Shown here in pieces: positions 20,467 through 29,595 of a stretch of 36,615 bases of DNA (the first letter of the stretch is position 1; each line of letters starts with the position of its first letter). Source of the DNA: Dinghuibacter sp964544695 (GTDB lineage Bacteria > Bacteroidota > Bacteroidia > Chitinophagales > Chitinophagaceae); NCBI GenBank assembly GCA_964544695.1, contig CAZJDB010000115.1:1-36615 (forward strand), in the 5' to 3' direction. The notes beneath the pieces were generated by a model. The model had not been told where the DNA came from. It was given only the letters and a program-made list of their open reading frames with translations, and searched no databases. Position numbers and translations under genes: made by a program.

Positions 20467-20474
20467 TACTTTTG
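20467..20474 (+). promoter_or_regulatory. Candidate Bacteroidota -7 promoter element for the GH31-SusCD operon
   Basis: TACTTTTG at 20467-20474 fits the TAnnTTTG -7 consensus of Bacteroidota and lies 17 bp before the GH31 ATG at 20492. A good TTTG -33 element is not seen at the expected distance, which is common at promoters that need an activator. Confidence 0.4.
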
Positions 20475-20491
20475 GCAGAACGATTACTGCC

Positions 20492-23392
20492 ATGCGATAT
20501 GTGCTGCTGTGTGCCTTATGGGCGACTTACTGCATTTCTTCCGTCCGAGCGGGTACTCCCGGGGACGGTACCTATGAAAAGCGCCCGGATGGAATCATCA
20601 TACACATTGCCCATCCACTGCCGCTTTACCCCCACACCCTTTCCCTTCAGGCCATCACTCCACGCATTATTCATATAACCGCTTTCCCCTCTGAAAACGC
20701 TACGCCACCCCTGAGCCTCATGCGCGTGCCGGATCCCCAGCCTACGGCCCGGTACGAAGTGGTTGAACAGGACAGCACCATCCTTTTCTCAACGGATTCA
20801 CTGAAGGTTAGGGTATCCCTAACCACGGGTGCGGTGACGATCATGGATAATCAGGGGAAGGTCCTGCTCGGGGAGGCTCCCAGGGACCAGCCGCCGTTCG
20901 GGCAGGATACGGTCCAAAACGAGGCGCTCGGCGCGAGCGGTGGGCACGCCTGGAAGGTGAGCGCTACCTTCTTTTCGCCTCCCGACGAATCCTTGTATGG
21001 CCTGGGGCAGCAGCAAAACGGCTTTCTGGATTACAAGGGTCGCAGCCTGACCCTTCTGCAGCAAAACTCCAGCGTTGCGAATCCCATGGTATTGTCGAGT
21101 CGTAATTACGGACTATTATGGGACAACTACTCGATTACCCGCTTCGGGGATTTGAGACCCAATCAACCGATTTCATGTCTGGAGCTGTCCGGGGAGGATG
21201 GAGCATCGGGGGGCCTTACGGCGACGTATGGCACGGTATCCGATGCGACATCCGAGCCCGGCTCCGAGGCCCGTTTTGCATCCGTTTACACCCACCGGTC
21301 CGAATCCCAGATCAACTACAAGTATCTGCCCGACCTTGCCAAACTCCCTCAAGGGTACAGCCTTCAAAACGGCTTGGTCCGCTGGAAAGGCACCCTCCGC
21401 TCGGCCGGGGGAGGCTTTTACCAGTTCTTACTGTACGCAGGGGGGTATGTCCGGGTATGGGTGGACGGAAAGCTGGTTGCGGACCGATGGAGGCAATGCT
21501 GGAATCCGGAAACGATCCCCTTCGATATACATTTTGACAAGGGCCGGGACGTCCCCATTACCCTGGAATGGAAACCGGACGGTTCGGAATCCTTCATATC
21601 ACTATCATGCTTACCTCCGGGATCTGATTTATACAAGGATACCTATTCCCTGACCAGCGAGGTGGGGGACGCCATTAACTATTATTTCATCAAGGGGGAC
21701 AACCTTGACCAGGTAATTTCGGGCTACCGCCTTCTGACGGGGAAGGCGCCCATGATGCCCCTTTGGGCCATGGGCCTTTGGCAAAGCCGGGAACGCTACA
21801 AGACCCAGGAAGAGCTGCTGTCCACCGTTAGCGAATTCCGGGAAAAGCGCATCCCGTTGGACAATATCGTGCTGGACTGGCAATATTGGAGGCCCGATCA
21901 ATGGGGAAGCCAGGAATTCGATCGCAGCCGCTTTCCCCATCCGGATGCGATGTTAAAGGCCCTGCACGATACACTGCACGCCCATTTCATGATCTCGGTA
22001 TGGCCTAAGTTTTACACGGGCACCCAGAATTACCTCCTTTTCCGGGACAAGGGCTGGTTGTATACCCACAACGTGGATATTGGCCAGAAAGACTGGCTGG
22101 GTTATGTTTCCACCTTCTATGACGCTTTCAACGCGGATGCGCGTCATATGTTCTGGAAGCTCATCGACCAAAAACTATTTAGCCTGGGTGTGGACGGCTG
22201 GTGGATGGATGCCACCGAGCCCGATATCCAGTCGAACACGACCATCGACGAGCGCAAAGCCCTCATGGAACCGCATGCCTTGGGAACGGCGTCCCGTTAC
22301 TTTAACGCCTTTCCACTGGAAAACGCGCGCGCAGTGTACGAAGGTCAGCGGGCCGCCAGCGATAACAGGGTTTTCATCCTGACGCGGTCGGCCTTTGCGG
22401 GTCAGCAGCGGTATTCGGCGGCTACCTGGAGCGGAGACATCGGCGCCCGCTGGGATGACATGCGCAACCAAATTACGGCGGGCCTCAATTTCAGCCTTTC
22501 CGGTCTTCCATATTGGACCATGGACATAGGCGGTTTTGCCGTGGAGCATCGCTACGAACATCCCGCACAGGCCGATCTGGCGGAATGGAGAGAGCTCAAT
22601 ACGCGTTGGTTCCAGTTCGGCGCCTTCTGTCCCCTGCTCCGCGTACATGGTCAGTTTCCTTATCGGGAAGTATTCCACATCGCCCCTCCCGGCGATCCCG
22701 CGTATCAAAGTATTGTTTACTACGACTGCCTGCGCTACCGGCTTCTGCCCTATATCTACTCCACGGCCGCCAGGGTATGGTACGACAATTATACCCTGAT
22801 GCGTGCCCTGGTGCTGGATTTCGGGGCAGACAGCCTGGCCAGGGAGGTTCCCGATGAGTATATGTTCGGGCCTTCGCTGTTGGTTAATCCTGTTTACACG
22901 TTCGGGGCCCGTTCCCGTAGCGTGTATCTGCCTTCCGGGGCCGATTGGTACGATGCGTACAGTGGGGCTTTGTTGCACGGAGGACAGCGGATCGAGGCAA
23001 CTGCACCGTATGAGCGCATTCCCTTGTACGTACGATCGGGATCGATCATGCCGTTCGGGCCCTCGTTGCAATACACCGGTGAAAGACCCGCGGACACGAT
23101 GACGCTTTATGTGTATGCCGGTGCGAACGGATCATTCACGCTTTATGAGGATGAGGATACCAATTACCATTATGAAAAGGGAGCCTATGCGACGATTCCG
23201 ATGAACTACGATGAGGCGGCAAGGACGCTGACGATCGGGGAGCGGAAAGGGAACTTTCCCGGGATGCTTGCGGAGCGGACTTTCCGGATCGTATGGGTAA
23301 GCGCCGCGCGACCCCGCGCGCTGGGGGCTCCGGAGGCTGACGCCACCATCGGCTACAGTGGAAAAACCATTCAGATAAAACCACCTTTCTAA
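20492..23392 (+). CDS. GH31 alpha-xylosidase-like glycoside hydrolase with PA14 insert
   Basis: 966 residues with an N-terminal signal peptide (MRYVLLCALWATYCISSVRA). The N-terminal beta-sandwich of GH31 is interrupted by a PA14-like domain at about 255-400 (GGGFYQFLLYAGGYVRVWVDGKLV), as in the bacterial xyloglucan alpha-xylosidases CjXyl31A and BoGH31A. The catalytic barrel follows with predicted nucleophile Asp573 in WWMDATEPD and acid/base Asp649 in WSGDIGARWDDM. Other family strands are IPLDNIVLDWQYW and ISVWPKFY. C-terminal beta domains complete the usual architecture. It would remove alpha-1,6-xylose from the non-reducing end of xyloglucan oligosaccharides; alpha-glucosidase activity is the alternative. 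It is the first gene of the SusCD operon, 19 bp before susC, and periplasmic or outer-membrane associated. Confidence 0.92.
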   Translation: MRYVLLCALWATYCISSVRAGTPGDGTYEKRPDGIIIHIAHPLPLYPHTLSLQAITPRIIHITAFPSENATPPLSLMRVPDPQPTARYEVVEQDSTILFSTDSLKVRVSLTTGAVTIMDNQGKVLLGEAPRDQPPFGQDTVQNEALGASGGHAWKVSATFFSPPDESLYGLGQQQNGFLDYKGRSLTLLQQNSSVANPMVLSSRNYGLLWDNYSITRFGDLRPNQPISCLELSGEDGASGGLTATYGTVSDATSEPGSEARFASVYTHRSESQINYKYLPDLAKLPQGYSLQNGLVRWKGTLRSAGGGFYQFLLYAGGYVRVWVDGKLVADRWRQCWNPETIPFDIHFDKGRDVPITLEWKPDGSESFISLSCLPPGSDLYKDTYSLTSEVGDAINYYFIKGDNLDQVISGYRLLTGKAPMMPLWAMGLWQSRERYKTQEELLSTVSEFREKRIPLDNIVLDWQYWRPDQWGSQEFDRSRFPHPDAMLKALHDTLHAHFMISVWPKFYTGTQNYLLFRDKGWLYTHNVDIGQKDWLGYVSTFYDAFNADARHMFWKLIDQKLFSLGVDGWWMDATEPDIQSNTTIDERKALMEPHALGTASRYFNAFPLENARAVYEGQRAASDNRVFILTRSAFAGQQRYSAATWSGDIGARWDDMRNQITAGLNFSLSGLPYWTMDIGGFAVEHRYEHPAQADLAEWRELNTRWFQFGAFCPLLRVHGQFPYREVFHIAPPGDPAYQSIVYYDCLRYRLLPYIYSTAARVWYDNYTLMRALVLDFGADSLAREVPDEYMFGPSLLVNPVYTFGARSRSVYLPSGADWYDAYSGALLHGGQRIEATAPYERIPLYVRSGSIMPFGPSLQYTGERPADTMTLYVYAGANGSFTLYEDEDTNYHYEKGAYATIPMNYDEAARTLTIGERKGNFPGMLAERTFRIVWVSAARPRALGAPEADATIGYSGKTIQIKPPF

Positions 23393-23411
23393 CACTGCAA
23401 ATGCTGTCATT

Positions 23412-26400
23412 ATGAGAAAATTAAACGATTGTAAAAAAACTAACCCGGGTATTCATCTCCTGCTGTTGCTGCTGGTCGGCTGGCTAGTGGTGGGATGGAC
23501 GCCCGCGCTGGGTCAGGATAATTCCCGGACCATCGAGGGAAGGGTTCTGTCCAAAGCCGGAGACCCCATCGTGGGCGCTACCGTAATGGTGAAGGGGACC
23601 AAGATCATGACTCAGACGGACGCCACAGGAAGATTCAATATTTTTTCCCGGGAGGGTGAAACCCTGGAGATCAGCGCCGTGGGATACACTACGATGCGCG
23701 TTACTGTTAACGCCTCGGGAGGCGTCCACGTATCCATGTCTACGGACTTCGGTCACCTGAACGACGTCGTGGTGGTCGGATACGGGCAAATGAAAAGGAC
23801 GGACCTGAGCAGCGCCCAAACCACGGTGACGGCAAAGGACATCCAGGAAACGGTGAACACTACCCTGGATCAGGCCCTGCAGGGACGGAGCCCGGGAGTG
23901 TACGTCGCGCAGCCCAGTGGTCAACCGGGTGCAGGTGCGAACGTGGTCATACGGGGTATTTCCTCGGTGACGGGACCCACCCAGCCCCTGTATGTGATCG
24001 ACGGGGTGCAAATCCGGCCGGCTGATTTCGCCGATGACCCCAACAACCACCCCACGGGTTTCGCCAACGCACTTTCGGGCATCAACCCAGACGATATTGA
24101 AACCATGAACGTCCTTGAGGGGCCCGAGGCCACGGCCATATTCGGGGCCGCCGGCGCCAACGGGGTGATCATGATCACTACCAAGCACGGAAAGGCCGGG
24201 GAAACCAGGATCACCGCCAGCACGCTCTGGACGGTCCAGGACAAGCCGAAAGAGCAGCCGGTCATGAACCTCCCGCAATACGCCCAGTTCCGCAATGAGA
24301 TCGCGGCTGCCGGAGGCGTCCCTACCGATCCCACCTTTGCCAATCCTGCGGCACTGGGACCCGGGACCGATTGGCAGAGCGCCTTGTATCGCAGGACGGT
24401 CATGCAAAAGCATTCCCTGGCGGTCAGCGGCGGTAATGAGCGGACGACCTTTTATTTGTCGGGTGAATATTTCGACCAGCAAGGAGTGGCACCCGGATCC
24501 GGGTTCACCAGGGGTTCGGCCCGCCTCAACCTCGATAATAACATTCGACCCTGGCTGAAGATCGGTGTGAACCTGAATCCCAGCTATACGGTAGAAAAGG
24601 TCAACACCACCAATGCGGGCATCATCCAGTTGGCGGTCATGCAAAATCCCAGCGTACCGGTTAAAAACCCGGACGGCTCCTGGGGTGGACCCGTATCGAC
24701 CCAATATCAATATTCCAACCCGGTGGCCCTGGCCTACATCAACAACGACTATAACAAAGGGTTCGGGGCCCTTGGCGGAGGATACCTGGATCTGACCCCG
24801 ATCCGCGGACTGACCCTGCATACGGAGTTGAACACGAACCTTAACTATACCAACAACTATCAGTTCCATCCTTCCTACCAGTTCGGAGGCTTTATCAATG
24901 CCACCACGGTCGCCTATGTAAACACGTACAACAGCTACTGGTGGAACTGGCATACGCGCCTGCAATACGACCATACTTTCGGCCTCCACAACGTGTCGCT
25001 GATGGTCGGCCATGAAGCCCAGGCTTACGGGGGAGGCTCCCTCCAGGGACAGCGCCAGAATTACGTCAGCAATAACATACAGGACCTCGACGGTGGCGAT
25101 CAATCCACTTCGATCGCCAGCAGTGCGCGGTACGACGGGGCTCAGGAAAGCTACTTCGGCCGCCTCAACTACGTGTACAACGACCGCTACATCCTGGGCG
25201 CCACCATGCGTGCGGACGGAAGCTCCAACTTCGGTCCGGACAACCGCTGGGGGTATTTCCCGGCCGTATCTGCCGCCTGGCGTATTTCCCAGGAGAACTT
25301 CATGAGGAACATCAAATCCATCAACGACCTGAAATTGCGCGTGGAAGCGGGCTCTACGGGTAATTCCGCCCTGAACGGGGGTGGTTATTACGCGGCCCTG
25401 CAATCGGTTCCAACGGCCTGGGGCACGGGTTTCCTTTCCTCCAACTTCTCCAACCTGAAGCTGAAATGGGAAACGGACAAGACCTATAACATCGGCCTGG
25501 ACCTCCATATGTTCAACAACCGCATCGAGTTCATCGCCGATGTCTACAAGAAGTACACGACGAACCTGTTGACGGTGACGCCCTATCCCTTCTACGATGG
25601 GGGAGACATCGCCTATTCGGCAGGGTACATCCAATGGGCTACCACCAATGCGGGATCGATGTGGAACAAGGGCCTTACCCTGAACCTCAACACCGTGAAC
25701 ATCGCCACCTCCGAATTCACCTGGAGGATGAACGTCAACGTTTCCTTCGATAAGGCGCAGGTTACGCAGTTGAATACCCCCTACGTGACGTCCTGGAACA
25801 GCACCCAGGCCGAGTTCCAAACGCAGGTGGGACAGGCTCCGAGCATGATCACGGGGTATATCGCGCAGGGGCTCTTCCAGAACTACAACGATATAGCCAC
25901 GCACCCGGCCCAAACGTCCAACGGCGTCGTCACCGTAAGCCCCCAGGGGACATGGGTGGGTGATATCAAGTTCAAGGACTTGAACAAACAGGGCGTGATC
26001 GATGCCAACGATCGCACCGTTATCGGCAATCCCTGGCCGAAATACACCTTCGGGTTCAGTCAGAACTTCAGCTATAAGCATTTCGAGTTGAACGCCCTGT
26101 TCATGGGCAGCGTGGGGAACGATATTGAGAACTATTTCAGGTACCTCAATACGATTCCCCTGGACAACGGGACGTATGGGAATTACCTGAGGGCCACGGC
26201 CGGGTACGCCCAGCCCAGCAGCTATAATATTGCGGACAGCTCTACGGTGAAGCTGTTGAACCCGGGAGGTACGGTCTCCCGCATCGCGCCTGGAGACCCT
26301 AACGGGAACAACCGCATGAGTCAATGGTGGGTGGAAAACGGTTCTTACCTGCGCCTGAAAAACCTATCGCTGTCGTACAATATACCCAACCGCTTGCTGG

Positions 26401-26588
26401 CCAGGACGCCATTTCGTGGTGTCAGGGTAGGGGTTAACGTCCAAAACGTTTTCACTATTACCAAGTATTCCGGATATGATCCTGAAATCGGCTTCGTCAA
26501 GTATCAAGGCCTGAATATGGCCGGCATCGATACGGGACGCTATCCGAATGTAAGGATGTGGACAGGCAATGTAGTTCTAGATTTTTAA
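23412..26588 (+). CDS. SusC-like TonB-dependent outer-membrane glycan transporter
   Basis: 1058 residues. A signal region (hydrophobic LLLLLLVGWLVVGW, cleavage near ALGQ) is followed by a carboxypeptidase-regulatory-like domain (IEGRVLSKAGDPIVGATVMVKGTK), the TonB-box-like DVVVVGYGQMKRTDLSSA, a plug domain (LQGRSPGVYVAQPSGQPGAGANVVIRGISS, PLYVIDGVQI, EGPEATAIFGAAGANGVIMITTK) and a 22-strand-type barrel ending in aromatic Phe (NVVLDF), typical for BAM insertion. It imports oligosaccharides captured by SusD and the surface glycan-binding protein, energised by TonB. It sits between GH31 and susD with short gaps (19 and 12 bp), one operon. Ligand specificity cannot be read from the barrel; neighbours suggest xyloglucan-type oligosaccharides. 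Confidence 0.97.
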   Translation: MRKLNDCKKTNPGIHLLLLLLVGWLVVGWTPALGQDNSRTIEGRVLSKAGDPIVGATVMVKGTKIMTQTDATGRFNIFSREGETLEISAVGYTTMRVTVNASGGVHVSMSTDFGHLNDVVVVGYGQMKRTDLSSAQTTVTAKDIQETVNTTLDQALQGRSPGVYVAQPSGQPGAGANVVIRGISSVTGPTQPLYVIDGVQIRPADFADDPNNHPTGFANALSGINPDDIETMNVLEGPEATAIFGAAGANGVIMITTKHGKAGETRITASTLWTVQDKPKEQPVMNLPQYAQFRNEIAAAGGVPTDPTFANPAALGPGTDWQSALYRRTVMQKHSLAVSGGNERTTFYLSGEYFDQQGVAPGSGFTRGSARLNLDNNIRPWLKIGVNLNPSYTVEKVNTTNAGIIQLAVMQNPSVPVKNPDGSWGGPVSTQYQYSNPVALAYINNDYNKGFGALGGGYLDLTPIRGLTLHTELNTNLNYTNNYQFHPSYQFGGFINATTVAYVNTYNSYWWNWHTRLQYDHTFGLHNVSLMVGHEAQAYGGGSLQGQRQNYVSNNIQDLDGGDQSTSIASSARYDGAQESYFGRLNYVYNDRYILGATMRADGSSNFGPDNRWGYFPAVSAAWRISQENFMRNIKSINDLKLRVEAGSTGNSALNGGGYYAALQSVPTAWGTGFLSSNFSNLKLKWETDKTYNIGLDLHMFNNRIEFIADVYKKYTTNLLTVTPYPFYDGGDIAYSAGYIQWATTNAGSMWNKGLTLNLNTVNIATSEFTWRMNVNVSFDKAQVTQLNTPYVTSWNSTQAEFQTQVGQAPSMITGYIAQGLFQNYNDIATHPAQTSNGVVTVSPQGTWVGDIKFKDLNKQGVIDANDRTVIGNPWPKYTFGFSQNFSYKHFELNALFMGSVGNDIENYFRYLNTIPLDNGTYGNYLRATAGYAQPSSYNIADSSTVKLLNPGGTVSRIAPGDPNGNNRMSQWWVENGSYLRLKNLSLSYNIPNRLLARTPFRGVRVGVNVQNVFTITKYSGYDPEIGFVKYQGLNMAGIDTGRYPNVRMWTGNVVLDF

Positions 26589-26600
26589 ATCCATTTATAT

Positions 26601-28235
26601 ATGAAACAGATTATTCAAAATACACTGCTGTTCGCTTTGCTTGTTTTGCTGGCGAGCTGCGGTAAGAACTTCCTGAACCGGCCCCCCGTGTCATCGCTGA
26701 CCAGTGGGAACTTCTATCAAACGGATGCGGAAGTCATGGCCGGCACGGCACCCTTGTACAACATCGTTTGGTTCGACTACAACGACAAGGCCTTCCTGGC
26801 CTTCGGGGTAGCCAGGGGCGGCAGCATGAATTCCAACGACCGTACGCCGTATATCGAGTTCGATCCCTCGGCGACGGACCAGACCACGCTCCTGACGGGT
26901 TACAAGGCCTTCTATAAGATCGCGGCCCAATCGAACCTGACGATGCAGAACATCGTCAATGCCGTTGGGTCCACGGTGTCCGATTCGATCCGCAACTATT
27001 CGCTGGCCGAGTGCCACTTCATGCGCAGCGTTGCCTACTACTACCTGGTCAGCAACTGGGGTGCGGTGCCCATCGTCTACGACAATGCCAACCAGTTGAG
27101 CGACTCCCTGGTGCGTAACACCATTGAAAGCGTCTGGCAATTCATCATACTGGACATGAACTGGGCGGTCAATCACCTGCCTACCGCAGCCTACCAGCCA
27201 GGGAGGATCACCAAGTATTCCGCCGAAGGGATGCTCGCCAAGTTCTACCTGATCCGTTCGGGCCTGGATAAAACACTGGGCTCCCGCTCTACCAGCGACC
27301 TGGACAGCGCCAAGTTGCTTGCCGCCGACGTGATGCAGAACAGCGGTCTTACGTTACCCGCGGATTATTATGGTGAGTTCGTAGGAGTCAATAACAATGC
27401 CTCCACGATCGATCCGGAGAGCCTGTTTTCGTTGTTGTGGCAGCCTGTGAATGTCCCCTGGGGCGTGAACAATTCCTTCCAGGCGTACATGGCCTTCGAA
27501 CCCCAGATCACCCAAACGGGCGATGGCTGGGGATCCGCACAGGGCGGATCGGGCGCATTGATCAATTATTACATGAACAATCCCGCCGACTCCATTCGCC
27601 GGAAAGCCACCATCATGTTCCCTTCGGACTTTTATCCGGAATTGGACAAGAAGGACGGAGGGGTTACTGTACCGGCTACCACCAATTACGCCTACATCAA
27701 GAAATACGTGATCGGTTCCCCGGCGGACAACAATAACCTGGGCGCTTTCATGGCGGCCTATACCAACACGGTGATCCTCCGTCTGGCCGAGGTCAACCTG
27801 ATCTATGCGGAGGCTGTTCTTGGGAATAGTACCAGCACGTCCGATCCCACGGCCCTGGCGGCTTTCAACGCCATACGGACGCGTGCCGGGATGCCATCGG
27901 CGACGTCGATCACGTTCGCAGATATCTTCCAGGAGAAATGGGTGGAAACGGCCCTCGAAGGAAACGAGTGGTACGATATCCTCCGCTGGTGGTATTTCGA
28001 TCCCCAGGATGCCCAGAATTATGTAGCCAGCCAGGACCGGAGCATCAATTATACCCTGAGCTGGGTACCGGGTTCTTTTGCTCCCAAACGGTACACGTAT
28101 ACGGGTAGCGGTGAAACCTTTTCCTTCAACGCCAACAGCGTCTACCTGCCCTTCCCCGAATCGGAAATGCAGGCCGCGCCCAGCCTACAGAAACCTCCGG
28201 TCCCTTTCAACTTCGGCGTATTACCTAACTACTAA
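26601..28235 (+). CDS. SusD-like surface glycan-binding lipoprotein
   Basis: 544 residues. A lipoprotein signal ends LLVLLASC, with Cys20 as the acylated residue. The N-terminal SusD helices (FLNRPPVSSLTSGNFYQTDAEVMAG) and TPR-like region (SLAECHFMRSVAYYYLVSNWGAVPIV) lead to the C-terminal SusD/RagB domain (RLAEVNLIYAEAVL, FNAIRTRAGMP, EKWVETALEGNEWYDILRWW). It forms the lid on the SusC barrel at the outer surface and captures glycans. It is 12 bp after susC and 2 bp before the surface glycan-binding protein gene. Confidence 0.96.
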   Translation: MKQIIQNTLLFALLVLLASCGKNFLNRPPVSSLTSGNFYQTDAEVMAGTAPLYNIVWFDYNDKAFLAFGVARGGSMNSNDRTPYIEFDPSATDQTTLLTGYKAFYKIAAQSNLTMQNIVNAVGSTVSDSIRNYSLAECHFMRSVAYYYLVSNWGAVPIVYDNANQLSDSLVRNTIESVWQFIILDMNWAVNHLPTAAYQPGRITKYSAEGMLAKFYLIRSGLDKTLGSRSTSDLDSAKLLAADVMQNSGLTLPADYYGEFVGVNNNASTIDPESLFSLLWQPVNVPWGVNNSFQAYMAFEPQITQTGDGWGSAQGGSGALINYYMNNPADSIRRKATIMFPSDFYPELDKKDGGVTVPATTNYAYIKKYVIGSPADNNNLGAFMAAYTNTVILRLAEVNLIYAEAVLGNSTSTSDPTALAAFNAIRTRAGMPSATSITFADIFQEKWVETALEGNEWYDILRWWYFDPQDAQNYVASQDRSINYTLSWVPGSFAPKRYTYTGSGETFSFNANSVYLPFPESEMQAAPSLQKPPVPFNFGVLPNY

Positions 28236-28237
28236 AG

Positions 28238-29440
28238 ATGACTGCGATGACCAAACATCAATTACTTTTGGCGGCCCTGGGTGTCTGTTTATTCCTGGGC
28301 GCCTGCAAAAAAGAAAACTCGGGTGGCGGTCCCGTGATCACCGGGCTGCGTGCCGACCAGGCCAATCCCAACGACACGACCCTGCATTATGTCAACCCAA
28401 GCCAATATGTGATCCTGGACGGTGCGGGACTTTCCTCCGTTCAATCGGTGACCTTCGACGGCATTGCGGCCACCATCGATATCGCGTTGGCGGCTAATAA
28501 CCACTTCGTCGTCCAGGTACCCAGCATTCCCTTTACTTCGCTGGATACCACCAAGGCGAATACCATCGTCGTGACGACCACCCATGGTTCCTTCACGTAT
28601 CACTTCCCTGTGGTACCTCCGCCACCAGCCGTCGCGGCCATCAGCAATGAGTTCGCGCACCCCGGAGATGTGATCACCCTCACGGGCCAGTTTCTGTACC
28701 TGATTCAAAGCATTACTTTTCCGGGGGGTATTGCCGCTTCGCAATTTACCAGCTCGCCAGATGGTTCCAGCCTTACGGTGACGGTACCCGCCGGGGCTAC
28801 GACCGGGGGCGGCATCACGTTGGTCAGCACGGGTGGAACCAGTTCTTCCCTGCCCGCCGCGGGCTTCCGGGATACTACGGGCATGCTGTGCGATTTCGAT
28901 GATATCAATACGTATTCATGGGGGGCTACCGCGATCATCGATTCCCCTTCGTTTACGGGCAACAACGGCTATTTCGCACAACTTAGCTATTCTTCGGGCA
29001 TCAACGCCGGGGACGAACAATGGTGGAACACGGGGCGTTCGATCAATTTGAACAACGTTCAATGGGTTCCAGTGGCCAACATGGGCGACCCGATAACGTC
29101 TTACGCTATGAAGTTCGAGGTCTACGTCAAGATACCCTGGACGGTAGGGGGCATTTACATCGTTCCGAACTATACCTGGACGTACCTGGCAGACTTCGCG
29201 CCCTGGAAGACCGCTCCGGCCAATACGTATGTCAACAGTGGCCAGTGGCAAACGATAGTGATTCCCCTGACCAACTTTCAAACGAATAACGGGGCGGGTT
29301 CGGCTGCCAGCAGCCTGAGTACGCTGATCGGAAATAATGGTTTCAATGCCATAGACCTGATGCTGGTCGATGACGGGACCACGCCCATTACAAATTTCGA
29401 TGCGGGGATCGATAATATCCGCGTCGTCAAGGTTCAGTAG
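28238..29440 (+). CDS. Surface glycan-binding protein with IPT/TIG repeats (SGBP-B type)
   Basis: 400 residues. The lipoprotein signal ends FLGAC (Cys23). Two Ig-like IPT/TIG modules follow: about 33-125 (GAGLSSVQSVTFDGIAATI) and about 128-210 (EFAHPGDVITLTGQFLYLIQSITFPG). The C-terminal domain (about 215-400) resembles the glycan-binding domain of B. ovatus SGBP-B (CDFDDINTYSWG, EQWWNTG, ITSYAMKFEVYV, WKTAPANTYVNSGQWQTIVIPL, AGIDNIRVVKV). Several exposed Trp residues could stack on a glucan backbone. The protein would sit on the cell surface and help load SusCD. The start at 28238 is 2 bp after the susD stop; an ATG three codons later (28247) is equally plausible. Xyloglucan specificity is inferred from the locus. 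Confidence 0.88.
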   Translation: MTAMTKHQLLLAALGVCLFLGACKKENSGGGPVITGLRADQANPNDTTLHYVNPSQYVILDGAGLSSVQSVTFDGIAATIDIALAANNHFVVQVPSIPFTSLDTTKANTIVVTTTHGSFTYHFPVVPPPPAVAAISNEFAHPGDVITLTGQFLYLIQSITFPGGIAASQFTSSPDGSSLTVTVPAGATTGGGITLVSTGGTSSSLPAAGFRDTTGMLCDFDDINTYSWGATAIIDSPSFTGNNGYFAQLSYSSGINAGDEQWWNTGRSINLNNVQWVPVANMGDPITSYAMKFEVYVKIPWTVGGIYIVPNYTWTYLADFAPWKTAPANTYVNSGQWQTIVIPLTNFQTNNGAGSAASSLSTLIGNNGFNAIDLMLVDDGTTPITNFDAGIDNIRVVKVQ

Positions 29441-29517
29441 GCGCGCCGCAGGCGGCCGCGCAAGCGGCGGTCGGCGAAGGTTGCCCGAAGGACCACACGT
29501 CAACAGCAGCAATCGTA

Positions 29518-29545
29518 AAAGCCGTCCTCGTCTTGGGACGGCTTT
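29518..29545 (+). terminator. Strong intrinsic terminator after the GH31-SusCD-SGBP operon
   Basis: A perfect 10-bp stem, AAAGCCGTCC at 29518-29527 pairing with GGACGGCTTT at 29536-29545, has an 8-nt loop and is followed by tctctttg. It lies 78 bp after the SGBP stop and 51 bp before the GH3 start, so GH3 probably needs its own promoter or read-through. The A/T flanks make it potentially bidirectional. The 29441-29510 stretch before it is GC-rich with no gene. Confidence 0.88.
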
Positions 29546-29595
29546 CTCTTTGCTGCCTGGGGGGCCCACGGGACTGATTTGATGTATATTGGGGT

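Noticed and set aside
23484..26324. A 946-codon open frame antisense to susC
   Set aside because: It is a by-product of codon bias and high G+C on the opposite strand of a secure SusC gene. The translation is low in family-like motifs and rich in V/R/G/H.
29441..29510. A small gene in the GC-rich spacer after the SGBP gene
   Set aside because: No credible start plus coding signal; the sequence is low-complexity CGGC-rich.
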